Shown: piece by piece, positions 23,709 through 35,295 of the stretch
How the letters are laid out: each line of letters starts with the position of its first letter
Numbering within the stretch: the first letter of the stretch is position 1
Assembly (NCBI GenBank): GCA_022036555.1
Contig: CM039122.1
Coordinates: 3,619,043 to 3,683,042, forward strand
Reading direction: 5' to 3'
DNA from: Microstegium vimineum
Taxonomy: Eukaryota; Streptophyta; Magnoliopsida; Poales; Poaceae
DNA length: 64,000 nucleotides
The notes under the pieces: generated by a model
Told to the model about the DNA's origin: nothing
The model's input: only the letters and a program-made list of their open reading frames with translations
The model's database searches: none
Translations under genes and position numbers: made by a program

Positions 23709-26700
23709 TCGGGGTTATTAAAACCCACTCGGTTCCGCTCGCACGAGAGGAATCGGAGCATTGGTGGCTCCTCGGGACATTGACACGCTTCTTCGTAGCT
23801 TTTACAAAACGACCCTTCAACTTTTAGGAAATCAACCCGCTATCCACTCTATCCTCCATAAATAGTATTCACGTTTTGATATTTTACAAAAAGGACCCTC
23901 AGGGTAAATTTATTTCGACCCGACGATGGAAAAATTCGGTAGCCTACCCGTTTTGCTGAAGTACCCTTCAAATTTTGCAGACAACCCCCGCGCAGTGGCG
24001 CACCCCAAGTCCCCAACCCTAGCGCAATGAGAGCATCTCTCCCTCCCTCCCTCCTCTTTCTCTCCCTACCGCCGCCGCCCCACAGTGTCGGCGACACGCC
24101 TCAGCTCTCTGCTCGCCGCCGCTGCTGGACCATGCGGTCCCTTCTTTCTCTCTTCTGCGACGAGGGGGAGGGGGTGATGATTGGAGCGGTGCGAGATCCG
24201 TGGTGCACAAATCAGGCAGACCTCCTCGGTCTCTCCAACGGCCATGGTCGACGGCGGAGGAAGCGATAGCCCACCCTGTCCTCTCCTTTCCCCGCTGCCT
24301 CCATACCTGCACGAGCACCGTCGCTCGAGCAGGAGAAGCTGTGGGGCTTCTGCGGTGCGTGGGAGCGACTGGAGCCACGCGAGATCCAGCAACACGCACG
24401 AACGGACAAGGATTTGTCTCAGATCCAGGCGGCCCAGGAGGATCCCACCGGATCTCAGAGGTAACTCGCTGATTCTTCTGTAGTCCCTTCCTTTTCCATC
24501 TCCAAATCACAGCACAGTAGTACAGACCGGAAATTTTATAGAAGATCATCACGTGATGTGCTTAGATGTTAGTTTCTTCATTCATTTAGTACAAGGGACG
24601 ATCTGCTGCAGAGTTTTCCCCTAAAATTCCGGTAGTTAGAATGTATATGATGGGAAATTTTATTGTTTCACTTAATTACAGATTGATCTCATTGGAATTG
24701 TTTCAGGATTGGTGATTACCCATTTACAAAGCTGATTATTTGCCTCAACCTCTGATCTCCATTGGGTCAGGGACAATCTCTCTTCCTCTCAAAATTATCA
24801 ATTCCCTAATTCCCATGTGAACAAATTACAGTTAATAACCTTTTAGCGTATTTCTGATATTTGTTTGTTTATTGGATTTAATTTCAGATTAGTCTACAAG
24901 TTTCCTCGGTGACCATCCTAATCAACAGGAAGTGGTATATGTTGTTTTTATGTGGTCCTTTTCATCTTAGCATTATTTTCAACTACAATGATTCACTGTT
25001 TGGTGTTATCTGTTTTATTTGACTATATGGTGGTTCTTGCAAATTTAATGAAGTGAGTCTGTCCTTTTTTTACAATGTTTTTACTATAATTTTGATTATG
25101 GCATAGAAAATTATGTGGGAAACATTTAGTCCAGATGTGATCGAACGAAGAAGCCAATGCATTTAAAACACCATACAATAATTTAATGATTTCCAGGTCA
25201 CTTAGTATCATCTTGTGCCTGATGCCCTGACTAAGTGTTGCAGCCTTGGGTGCCTGATTGACACTAGGTTGCATTATGCATGCTTAACACTATACCCGGT
25301 TTTAAGTGGTGTAGCCTGCAATGTCCGGTGGACTGAAACGCGCCGCATGCATCTGCCGTTGGTCCCTAAATCATCCTGCAAGGGTTGCGTAATACCCCTG
25401 GAAGGCTGGAAGTGTCGAGCGCTGGATGCAGGATGCCGACCCGGCTGACCCACCATCAGCGGTCATTGCAGCTCTCCAGTGAGCAGGTAATGAAATCCCA
25501 TCTCCCTCTTTTTTCTTTCAGTCTGCTTATATGTTCTGTCAGCAACATGAGCGGTAATGGAGTCACTTTTAGGCATCTCATAGCCTTAGGTTAGGTAGCA
25601 GCATATTGTCTTATTTTTCTCATCTTGAAAACAAAATTTCGATCTTAGACACTAGCCCTTTATGCTTGATGTGTTTCACTTCTTTTCTAAATGCTAATAG
25701 TTATGTGATTGTGTTGCATAGGTCATGCTAATATCACTGGATGCACGAGTGCGCCAATCAGCTAGCAAAATGCAGTTTCGCAATTAATTCAGAGAACTGT
25801 GTCGACCAATTTCAGTTTCATCGAGTTTATTTATTTTGGATTCCATGTTCTATTGTTCGGTACCATAAGTCAACAAATGTTTATAATCCTTGGAGATGTG
25901 GGTTTCAAATTTCTTGCTGCTCTTTTTTTCGTCAAACCTTTTTATGCCAGGTCTCAGGTTTTGCTTTGGTTTTGGTTTCTGCTCAGTTGCTACACAAAAA
26001 AATAAATCATGTTTCTAATAAAAGACAAGTTGTTTGAGTTGGGTAAGGAGCCGTTCTAAGATATGATTTCTTAATACCATGACCAAAATAAACTCCTATT
26101 ATCTCTTTGAAGTTGATATTCTATTCATAGCTGTCCATTCAGTAAATGGACTGGGGGTAACATTAAGCTGTACTATGTCAGCTTTAGGCTATGCTGATAG
26201 AAGCTGAGGACTACTTGTGAAAGCTTAGCTGAGACACCATACTTACAATTTGCTTGTCAATAAGTTTACGCCTACCATATTGAGCTTAATGCTACTTTCC
26301 CATAGTACTGTGAGGCATTAATTTGACATTTTTATTTGTTACTGATACTTGCTGGGTCTTGAGTTTCTGAAATCTAAAACAGGGCAGGTAGCTTGGTACA
26401 TGCTGTTATAGAGTTTTTGCTTAAAACTTCGGCAGCTCAAGTACTGAAACAAGTTCTCAGATTACTAGCTAAGTATTGTTGATTTAAGTTCAGAGTTCTT
26501 TAGCTCTGCTATTAAGAAAAAGGATAATATTGTAACAAAAAAGTTTCCTCTAAAATGAAAAGACTACAAGCTTAGTTAAATATCTCATGTAACATCTTGT
26601 ATAATCAGTAAGCAGATGATAGTTTAACAAAAAAAATTCCTGAACATATCATTTGCTTGGGAACCACTAAACATTAAATTGAGAGCTAGAGGTTGTAAAC

Positions 26701-27531
26701 TAATAAATACTCTTGGTTGAGCTGCTTGCTGGTTGTTTGTATATGAGCGGCTTTTGCATAGTGTTTGACATCTGACGTAATTTTTTTTGCCACCCTAATA
26801 ATCAACTAATAATTTTGGAAGGCCTGTTGGGCACAGACCGTTTAATTTGCTGCTTCTATTATAGGAAACTTTTGTCTTTTTCATTGCAAATTTGATCACT
26901 ACTCCAATCTACCGTTAAAGTGTTTGGTAATTATAAACTCCAACGTTTAGTCATTACGATTTCTAATCTTAAAATGTAATACTTGGGTATATCATGCATC
27001 AATTTTTCAGTGTGCACTTTGAGCCGAATCTACCTAAGATTAACATGATTTAGATGAATGGGAATCGTGTGGTTTCTATCTGGGTTTGTACCATACTCTT
27101 TATCATGTTTGGTAAGAGTGTTTCCCTGATTCGCATTTTTTCCCATTTACAGGGCTTTTTGTGTCTACGGGTTCCTACTAGCTGTACCACTACCACGAGA
27201 AATTTGGATAGGCATTCTAAGCTACTGGCTAAGGCATTTGATAATCACGATTTCTGATTGTAAACTGTAATGAATGGCTATGTAATGTATGACTGAATGA
27301 AATCACAAAGGCGAAATATGGAAGATGAGGTAGTTTAATAATTTGTACTATGTTGATATGATACGCTTGATGTTAGATACTAATGCCATGGTGATGTGAT
27401 ATATATACCATTGTTTGTGCTTAGATCATAATCTTATCATTTGATTATAATTATGAATCTGAGTCTAAGATGTATGGATCATAGATTGTGCTCTTCAGGT
27501 CATTGCAGGGCGCCCGCGCTTGATGTTCTAG
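23709..27531 (+). mobile_element. Non-autonomous Helitron inside the copia 5' LTR
   Basis: The intact 3' LTR shows the empty site GATAAGAATAGAGTGC. In the 5' LTR, 3823 bp are inserted exactly between that A and T, begin TC (TCGGGGTTATTA) and end CTAG, with no target duplication. A GC hairpin (GCGC-CC-GCGC, 27510-27519, extended by G-T pairs) lies eight bases before CTAG. These are the hallmarks of Helitrons (TC...CTRR, A|T target, 3' hairpin). No Rep/helicase coding is visible, so it is non-autonomous. The inside is a GC-rich gene-like block (23990-24460) and long A/T-rich sequence. Confidence 0.9.
23990..24460 (+). other. GC-rich exon-like cargo of the Helitron
   Basis: This block stands out from the A/T-rich rest of the Helitron. 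It begins with a pyrimidine-rich leader (CTCCCTCCCTCCTC) like a plant 5' UTR and ends in a good donor site (CTCAGAG then GTAACTCG at 24461). Exon-like pieces with splice-like borders follow near 24681-24705, 24889-24930 and 25200-25487. Short frames exist on both strands but I recognise no protein. It may be the 5' end of a captured host gene. Confidence 0.4.
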
Positions 27532-27586
27532 TAGAGTGCAAGGGAACGGCGTTTCAGCCTGCCAGAAGCTTCCCCAAGTCGCGACA
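27532..27586 (+). repeat. Copia 5' LTR, second part
   Basis: Continues the LTR after the Helitron (TAGAGTGCAAGGG to GCGACA) and matches 32872-32926 except at three positions. It is followed at once by the primer-binding site. Confidence 0.92.
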
Positions 27587-27600
27587 TGGTATCGAGAGCT
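27587..27600 (+). other. Copia primer-binding site
   Basis: TGGTATCGAGAGCT directly after the LTR end, close to the initiator-Met tRNA complement usual in copia elements. Confidence 0.82.
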
Positions 27601-27979
27601 AGGGTTAGGCTTACCGGCGGCCGCACGGGCGAGCTGCTGTGAACGGCGGCAGGAGCTGCGCGGCATCCGCGCGAGCGAGCTCCGCGAGCAGAGGCGCGCG
27701 CGTTCCGTGCGGCGGTGCGGGCAGGCGCGAGCCGAAGCGGCGGGATGTGCACAGGCGTGAGCAGAGGCAGCCTCGGAGCGGACGACAGCGCAGCTCGGGC
27801 TGCGCACGCGGGGCCAGCAAGTGGCGGGCGCAGGTCTGCTTCCTTTGAAGGTGAACTGCAGTCCGGTGCGCTCCGGAGCAGGAAGGTAAAGGAGGGAAGG
27901 GGAGTGGGATTCACTCCCGTGTGCTGCTGCCTGTAGCGGGAAGAAAGAGGGAGAAGGAGTACTACTGTACGAGTACTTG

Positions 27980-28097
27980 CTGCTGGTGCGTGTGTGTTGC
28001 TGTTGGAGGCAAAAGGGAACTACTGGTACTTTTTTTTTCTGAGATTAAATACTGGTACTGCTGCTGGTGCGTGTGTTGCTGTTGGAGGCAAAAGGCA
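27980..28097 (+). repeat. Duplicated ~38-bp leader segment
   Basis: CTGCTGGTGCGTGTG... followed by TTGCTGTTGGAGGCAAAAGG occurs at about 27980-28017 and again at about 28060-28095, in the untranslated leader of the copia element. The rest of 27600-28160 is leader sequence without a convincing gene. Confidence 0.75.
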
Positions 28098-28163
28098 AGA
28101 AGTCTAGTCCGTGCTGCTGCTGGAGAAAAAGGGAAGAAGCCTGGTCCGTTTTTTTAGTCAGTA

Positions 28164-29193
28164 TGAGCAGAAGAGGAGGCAAGGAAGGTAACAGTGGTGG
28201 TAATGGTGGAGGTGATCCACTAATTACCAAGAGTGAGATGAGAAGTGAGATGACCATGATTCAGGAGCTTTTGGAGATGAATCTTATTGGTCATAGGGAG
28301 GTGCGTGAACTCAAATTAGAACTCATTCCGAATGACGTGAAGCTAGAGGGAAGTAAGAATTATTTGAGCTGGTCTAGAAGAGTGCAAGTGATACTAGGAG
28401 AGGAGGTAGAGAACTATTTGATGGAGGATTGTGTTGAACCGGCTAACAAGCTTAGCCCCGAGTGGAGAGTTTGGCACACGACAAACTCTACCATAGTGGC
28501 ATGGTTATTGGTCTCCATGTCACCATCAATTGGTAAAGTGGTGGAAGCTATGCATACTGTAGCACAAATATCAAATATGGAAAACTCTGAGTAACAGATA
28601 CTCCAAGCAGGGGAATGTGATGGTAATGATGGAGATTTAGAATAAGGCTGATGCAGTGAAACAAGCAGGGCGGTGAGTGGAGCAATATGCTAGTGAGTTG
28701 CAGTACGTGTGGGGAGAACTGGACCACTATGCTCCACTCCATATGAGGGATCCACAGGATGTCCACAAGTGGATTGAGGACAGAAGGGTAACTCATTTTC
28801 TGAAGAACTTAGATCCTAAGTTTGAGAGTAGGAGGGTTGCTTTTTGTCATCGGGTCAGCTTACCTACTATGGAGGAGGTTGTGTCAGCCATGGTCATTGA
28901 GGAGAGTAGGCTTCGGATGATGAGTGGGATAATCCTGTGAAGTCAGCCTATACCACTGTGGCAGAGAGGTTGTGTTACAACTGTGGGGAGAAGGGACACA
29001 TGAGCTACAATTGTCCCCTTCCAAAAAGCTATGGTGGTAGGGGTGGAGCTCGTGGAGGCCGCGGTGGTCGTGGCAGTGGACGTGCAGGAGGACGTGGCAG
29101 AGGTCGTGGTGCCCCTCAAGCCAATGCAGCTTGGAGAGTCCTACAACAGAGAGTGGTCCTCAGGTTAAGGCTGAGACTCAGTCCCTCACCTTA
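28164..29193 (+). pseudogene. Copia gag (capsid and zinc knuckle)
   Basis: Starts MSRRGGKEGNSGGNGGGD at 28164. The capsid core reads LEGSKNYLSWSRRVQVIL. The frame is broken near 28560-28680 (a shift and stops), and WIEDRRVTHFLKNLDPKFE continues in another segment. The nucleocapsid has CYNCGEKGHMSYNC (about 28975-29016) followed by a Gly/Arg-rich tail. It forms the virus-like particle and binds the element's RNA. At least three lesions make it non-functional. Confidence 0.88.
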
Positions 29194-29274
29194 ACTGGAG
29201 AACAAGTTAAGCAATGGGAACAATGACAGAAGTTTAAAGCATCTGAAGTCTCCAGCACAACTCCAGTTGGTTCT

Positions 29275-30613
29275 GTGATTTCCACAACCAGTCACTTTGG
29301 TAACTTTGTCAACTATGCCCACTTGGGCAAAGGTACTCAGGCACTTGCATCTACATGTAGGCATAACATAAAATGGGTCATTGATTCAGGAGCTTTCAAG
29401 CATGTCACAGGCATATCTAGTTCTTTTAAAACATATACCCCACATTCTTATTCTGAGACTATTCAAACTGTTGATGGTACCTCCCAACCCATTCATGGTG
29501 TAGGATCTATAGAGTGCACTCCATCCCTTCACTTATCATCTGTCTTGCATGTTCCTTCCTTCCCAGTCAGTCTCATATCTGTTAGTTCACTTGTAGATCA
29601 GTTCAAATGTATTGTTACATTTGATGAAATTTTTTGTGTCTTTCAGGGAAGAGGACGGGGAGAGTGATTGGGACTGGAGTCAGGCGTAATGGGTTGTGGT
29701 TCATCAACCAGGAGCAGTCAGCGTTGGGAGCAGCTACTGAAACACAAGAGAGGGAGATATACTTGCTTCATTGTCGGTTAGGACATGTACCTTTTGAAAG
29801 CTCGAATACATTATATCCTGATGTTTTTAAGGGTGTGGACACAAAGAAACTTGTGTGTGATGCCTGTGAACTTGGGAGGCATACAAGGACAACTTATCCT
29901 AGTATTGGCCTCCGGAGTTGTGAACCTTTTATGTTAATACATTCTGATGTTTGGGGTCCCTGCTCAGTTACATCTGTGAGTGGTTTTAAGTGGTTTGTCA
30001 CCTTTATTGACTGCTACACTCGTATGACATAGATTTACATGCTTAGGGGTAAGCATGAGGTTCTTAAGTGTTTTCAGGACTTTCATAAATTGGTTGCAAA
30101 CTAATTCAATACTAGGATTTGGGTTATCCGAAATGATAATGGAAAGGAGGAGTATGTGAACAATGATTTTGGGGCGTATCTCTCTGAACATGGGATTATA
30201 CATCAAACTACTTGTCCTAGTACCCCACCACAAAATGGTGTAGCTGAGAGGAAGAATAGACACTTGTTAGAGGTAGCAAGGTCAATCATGTTTCAGATGA
30301 ATGTGCCCAAATATCTCTGGAGTGAGGCAGTGCTAACAACAACATATTTAATTAATCGTATGCCATCTAGGATTCTTGGTATGAAGTCACCTGCAGAGCT
30401 GTTGCTGGGACAACAAGAATTTAAAGTACCCCCAAAGGTGTTTGGTTGTGTGTGTTTTGTGAGGGACCATAAACCTTTAGTTGGTAAGTTGGATCCTCAA
30501 GCGGTGAAGTGTATTTTTTGTTGGATATTCTTCTACACAAAAGGGGTACAAATGTTGGAACCCTATTGGAAGGAAATTGTTTGTGAATATGGATGTGATG
30601 TTCAGGGAGTCTG
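29275..30613 (+). pseudogene. Copia protease and integrase
   Basis: The protease region reads WVIDSGAFKHVTG (about 29373-29411). It is followed by the pre-integrase zinc finger (HCRLGH ... CDACELG, about 29770-29875). The integrase catalytic Asp lies in LIHSDVWGP, the second Asp in RNDNGKEEY, and the Glu region in PQNGVAERKNRH (about 30225-30260), so the D,D-35-E set is still recognisable. Breaks include a frameshift near 29640, TAG near 30031, a stop near 30103 and a shift after 30520. About 650 bp of linker to the RT follow. Confidence 0.88.
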
Positions 30614-30888
30614 AACCATACTACATAAAGTCATGTGATCTTGATCCTTTCTTAGAGGAATTCTCTCCAGTGATAGTAGAAAGGGGGAGAATGAAGGAGT
30701 TGATGCTCAAAGAGAGGTGATTGTTGGTACCATCCCATGTCCAATGGATAGACCTGAATCTCAGGATGATTGTGGTGGTGAAGGCGGTGACGGTGAAGGC
30801 GAAGAGATAATTGGTGATGAGGTGGTCGACGATGAGAATGAGCAGATAATAATTAATGAAGGAAGTGAAGAAGTGAATGTTGAGAACG

Positions 30889-31006
30889 CAAAGGAACCAA
30901 TAGTGTACCAAAGGAGGAGGTTCAGGAGTAGGGGGAGCAAATAGTTGCAAAGGAGCCAATAGTGTACCAAAGGAGGAGGTTCAGGAGTCAGGAGGAGCAA
31001 ATCAGT
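30889..31006 (+). repeat. ~59-bp tandem duplication in the pol linker
   Basis: GCAAAGGAACCAATAGTG and the next 40 bases are repeated at once, with AATAGTGTACCAAAGGAGGA in both copies. It lies in the acidic linker between integrase and RT, a region of low constraint. Confidence 0.75.
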
Positions 31007-31264
31007 GAATCACAGCCACAACAACCTGTTTCTTGAGTCCCAAATCTCTCCTCGGATCTCTCTCCATCAAGTGGTAATGTTCCTCCTAACCTTGAACATG
31101 TAGAGTTAGCTCTTGCACAACGTAGGGATACTAGATCTAATTTTGGAAAACCTCCTGTTCGCTATAGTTTTGAGCACCCTAGTACAGATCATGACATTGC
31201 AAACTTCCTCTCATACTCTCACCCTTCACCTGCATTTAGAGCATTTGTTGCATCTTTACAAACA

Positions 31265-32806
31265 GTGCCTATTCCAAGGGACTGGAGGTGTGCAAAACAG
31301 GACCCTAACTGGAATGCAACAATGAGAGAAGAGATGCATGCTCTTCAAAAGAACAAGACTTGGGAACTAGTCCCACTTCCAAAAGGGAAAAAGGTTGTAG
31401 GCTACAAGTGGGTCTTCACTGTGAAGCAAAACCCAAAAGGAGAGGTTGCCAGGTATAAGGCAAGATTGGTTGCAAAAGACTATAGTCAAACATATGAGAT
31501 TGATTATGATGAGACCTTTGCTCCAGTGGCAAAGATGGGTACTGTTAGGACCCTAATCTCTTATGCAGTTAACTTTGGTTGGCCTTTACATCAGATGAAT
31601 GTGAAGAATGCATTTCTCCATGGTGACTTGAAGGAAGAGGTCTATATGGAAATTCCACCGGGATTTGCGAATAGTCAAACTGTTGGGAAGGTGTGCAGAC
31701 TTAAAAAATCACTCTATGGACTAAAACAGTCACCCCGGGCATGGTTTGACAGGTTCAGGAGAGCAGTTTGTGGTATGGGTTACACACAATGCAATGGTGA
31801 TCATACTGTCTTCTATAAGCATAGAGGAACACTTATCACCATTATGGCGGTGTATGTGGATGATATTGTGATTACAGGAGATGATGTGGAGGAAATCAAA
31901 TGTTTGAAGGAAAATCTAGGTAGAGCCTTCGAGGTAAAGGATCTTGGACCACTTAGGTATTTTCTTGGGATTGAGATTGCTAGGTCGCCTAAAGGAATAG
32001 TTCTCTCTCAAAGGAAATATGTCCTTGATCTGTTGGCTGAAACTGGCATGTTGGGATGTCGACCATGTAGTACTCCCATTGATAAAAATCATCAAATCAG
32101 TGCCCAATGCGGAGATTCGGTGAACAAGGAAACATATCAGAGATTGGTAGGAAGACTGATATACCTGTGTCATACAAGACCAGGCATTTCCTATGCAGTG
32201 AGTGTGGTGAGCAGGTATATGCATGATCCAAGAATTGGACACATGGATGTTGTCTATAGGATTTTGAGATACCTGAAGGGAACCCTTGGAAGGGGGTTAT
32301 GGTTCAGGAAAAATGGGCACTTGGATTTGGAGGGTTACTGTGATGCAGATTGGGCAAGCAGCAAGGATGATAGGAGGTCTACCTCTGGGTATTGCGTGTT
32401 TGTGGGAGACAACCTTGTTTCATGGAGAAGCAAGAAGCAAGCAGTTGTGGCTCGGTCTACTGCAGAGGCTGAGTATAGGGCAATGGCATTGAGCTTGTGT
32501 GAGATGTTGTGGCTAAAAAGCTTGCTAAAGGAGTTGCGGGTGTTAAGAAATGAGACAATGATGCTTCATTGTGATAATATTGCTGCACTTAACATTGCAA
32601 ACAATCGAGTCCAGTTTGATCGCACCAAGCATGTGGAGATAGATAGATTCTTCATTAAGGAGAAGCTAGATAGTGGGATCCTAAGGCTGGGATATGTAAA
32701 ATCATGTAGTCAATTAGCGGATTGTTTCACAAAAGGTCTAGGACCTAATGAGATTGAGTTGAGTTGTAACAAGATGGGCATGTTAGATATCTTCAGCCCA
32801 TCTTGA
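31265..32806 (+). CDS. Copia reverse transcriptase / RNase H, open frame
   Basis: 513 codons without a stop. The RT begins with NWNATMREEMHALQKNKTWE, followed by VKNAFLHGDLKEEVYMEIPPG, KSLYGLKQSPRAWFDRF and the catalytic AVYVDDIVITGDD (about 31850-31885), then FLGIEIARSPKGIVLSQRKY. RNase H has GYCDADWASSKDDRRSTSGY, AEAEYRAMA, HCDNIAALN and KHVEIDRFF, and the end QLADCFTKGL. This is the 3' half of the polyprotein. The ATG at 31265 is not a true start, because the protein is normally processed from the longer frame, which is broken upstream. It is well preserved compared with the rest of the element. Confidence 0.92.
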   Translation: MPIPRDWRCAKQDPNWNATMREEMHALQKNKTWELVPLPKGKKVVGYKWVFTVKQNPKGEVARYKARLVAKDYSQTYEIDYDETFAPVAKMGTVRTLISYAVNFGWPLHQMNVKNAFLHGDLKEEVYMEIPPGFANSQTVGKVCRLKKSLYGLKQSPRAWFDRFRRAVCGMGYTQCNGDHTVFYKHRGTLITIMAVYVDDIVITGDDVEEIKCLKENLGRAFEVKDLGPLRYFLGIEIARSPKGIVLSQRKYVLDLLAETGMLGCRPCSTPIDKNHQISAQCGDSVNKETYQRLVGRLIYLCHTRPGISYAVSVVSRYMHDPRIGHMDVVYRILRYLKGTLGRGLWFRKNGHLDLEGYCDADWASSKDDRRSTSGYCVFVGDNLVSWRSKKQAVVARSTAEAEYRAMALSLCEMLWLKSLLKELRVLRNETMMLHCDNIAALNIANNRVQFDRTKHVEIDRFFIKEKLDSGILRLGYVKSCSQLADCFTKGLGPNEIELSCNKMGMLDIFSPS

Positions 32807-32813
32807 GGGGGAG

Positions 32814-32926
32814 TGTTGGTGTAAATAAGAGTTTGTAAGGGGACCTTTATGTAAAAAGGTGAAGATAAGAATAGAGTGCAAGGGCACGGCGTTTCAGCCT
32901 GCCAGAAGCTTCCCCAAATGGCGACA
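32814..32926 (+). repeat. Copia 3' LTR (113 bp, uninterrupted)
   Basis: TGTTGGTG...GCGACA, directly after the purine tract. It serves as the empty-site reference for the Helitron in the 5' LTR. Confidence 0.92.
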
Positions 32927-35175
32927 AGCATACATGTAAAGAAATCTCTTTAAGCTTCTTGACAATTTATATATTTTAAGTAGGGTTACGACAAGGTTGT
33001 GCCAGTAACTAAGCATACTCTTTTGGCAGTGGAATTTCTGAACAAGGAGAAAGGACAGCCTTGGCCTAAAACAAGATCAACAAGGAGAATGAACTTGTGC
33101 ACAATTTGGCACATATGGATCAATGCCCATAAGAAAGGTTACACAAAAAGGCTAACAAACCTTAGCACATAGATTGCGGGCCTTGTCCCAATCAATCTCG
33201 TTGTAAGGGTCTTTGAAAAGTTCCTTTCTTAATTCCAACAGAAGTGGTGTGATTCGGCAAACAAACCTCTTACCATAAATGTAGCACATTGGCAAATACA
33301 CCATTCGACAATGACACCACATTCTCCCTGCAAGACATTGTAAACCACATCATATGAGAAGAAGGAACAACATAGCAACAGAGAGCACACTACTGAAACT
33401 CTGAAAGACTACAGATCTATGGTAATGTAAAGTAGATTGATTGGCACATTGAAAATGAAAAAAAGGAATGATACATAAATGACAATTTTATGATACACTA
33501 AGATCACAGGTGATTGGAACATTCAGTTCGGGTTCAATATCTATTGTTTAATCTTCAACGTGTCCTATATACAACCATTAACACCAACTTAACAAATTTT
33601 ACAACTGAGTGATATAGAATGTATATATACGCCTATAACATACAAGATTTATGTACAGCGAGGAAAAGAAAACAGAACCTGGGTGAAATGGGAGGAGATA
33701 TGGCAGTAGCCATACTTCTGGTGGCACCGGATTGTTACCAGACCATTCAAATACACCAAGTACCTTTAACAAGCCAGGTAATTAGAAGGGTTAATGCAGA
33801 TCCAAGAAAATGGAAGCAGCTAATAAACAAATAAATAAGAGTCAATTCCCTACCGAGAGCCAAAACTTCCCCCATGATGTTATATATGTTGCTCCACCAT
33901 GGTCTAAGATCCAGTTTCTACCTTTCTCCATGGCTCCATCTCCACTATCCGGACCCTCTCCAAGCAATCTCAAAATAACATATGTCAGTGCTGATCCAAA
34001 CATGGTACTTGGACCCTCAATGTGCAAGCCCCAGCCGCCATCTTCATTCTACAGTTGCAGCAACAAAATTAGATCACCTTTAGCTACTGTAGGGTTGACA
34101 AGTTTAGAACTGAATCCTTGCCTGATGATTATAAAGATATCGGCGGATCTCCTTCTGGTGTTCTGGTGACAGGACCGTGTTTAGTGCTCCAGTCACATAC
34201 AATGCTATGATCTGGATAAAGGATAAATACAATTAGTAGCTGTTTTGTAAATCAGGAAACATGAAACATAAGTTTTCCATATAACCTAAAAATGAGATGC
34301 CTGCAACAATTTGCCAGTTCCTATTTTAATTTTAGGAGACATCCAAATTGGTACCCACATATAACATGAGGCATAAGAAGTGAGTAAGCAAGAGAGCACA
34401 ATTTTGTTTTAAACATATCACAAGATTAAGCACAGAGCACAGATTTCGTCATAGGAATGCATATCCAAGTGAAGTAAGCAAGTTGAACATATCACTGTAG
34501 AAGAAGAGGTACCAAGCCTGGCATAAGGAACATAGGACCACCATAATCCCCAGGCCAGTGTCCATCATATGCCTGGAGAGTAGAGAAACGGCTGATTGCC
34601 CTTTTCAAAGTAGTCGACACGGCTTCCTCAGTAACATCTTCATGCTCACCGAGCTTGATCGCTGGAAGGTCAAGCTCAAGAGGATTTTCTTTGGCGAACT
34701 GCAGTGTGTAAAAGGGAGCAGAGCAGATGTTTCAAATTCACAGGGAAGCAGAGCACTGAAACAGAGGCTGCAGAATAAACACTGAGCGCAATACTGGATT
34801 ACACTAATTGTCAAAAAAAAAACTCTGGCTATTTCCATCGAGTTCGCGTAGTACTAATATTTCCACCGACAGTCAAATGTTTTTCTTTTTTTTGGAAAAA
34901 GTGACAGCGGAAGGTTTTTAGGGCAGACAGTGAAAGGGTTACTGTGGCGAATAGATCACACAGAGGTGATATGCATTATCTCCCACAGCAACCATGTGCC
35001 TTTTTTCGCCGTGTTCGTTTGATCGTTTCGGTGGATGATAAATCGGATGATGTTATTTTAAACTGTTTTATTGTGAGAGAAAAACATTGCTACATACAGC
35101 TGCAGTTACAAATTGCAAACTCAAGCACGGCACGCATTTAAAAGCTGCACATAGTAAAGTACAGCATGGGAAAAC

Positions 35176-35295
35176 GGAGGAAGTCTGAAATCCGAAATCG
35201 TGACAAGAAGAGGGAGGGTGATCCTCTCTGCAGCCTGCGAGAGCCTTGGGAAAGGGGAGGAAGTCTGAAATCCGAAATCGTGACAAGAAGAGGGA
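35176..35295. repeat. 40-bp direct repeat in OSC-1 intron 1
   Basis: Identical copies at 35176-35215 and 35256-35295, each starting GGAGGAAGTCTGAAATCCG, 80 bp apart. The neighbouring 35540-35858 is GC-rich without a gene I can support. Confidence 0.8.

Larger units (their letters stand above)
23646..32931 (+). mobile_element. Complete Ty1/copia element in OSC-1 intron 6, with 5-bp TSD
   Basis: The element runs from 23651 to 32926, antisense to OSC-1, flanked by AGCAT (23646-23650 and 32927-32931). Its LTRs are only 113 bp. The 5' LTR is split by a Helitron into 23651-23708 and 27532-27586, the 3' LTR is 32814-32926, and the purine tract TTGAGGGGGAG precedes the latter. The LTRs differ at three of 113 positions by eye. 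Without the Helitron the element is about 5.45 kb. It encodes gag, protease, integrase, RT and RNase H in copia order, with several stops in the first half and an intact RT/RNase H frame. Confidence 0.93.

Noticed and set aside
27528..27914. Short GC-rich minus-strand frames beside the copia LTR as genes
   Set aside because: They overlap the LTR, primer-binding site and leader of the copia element and have no domain.
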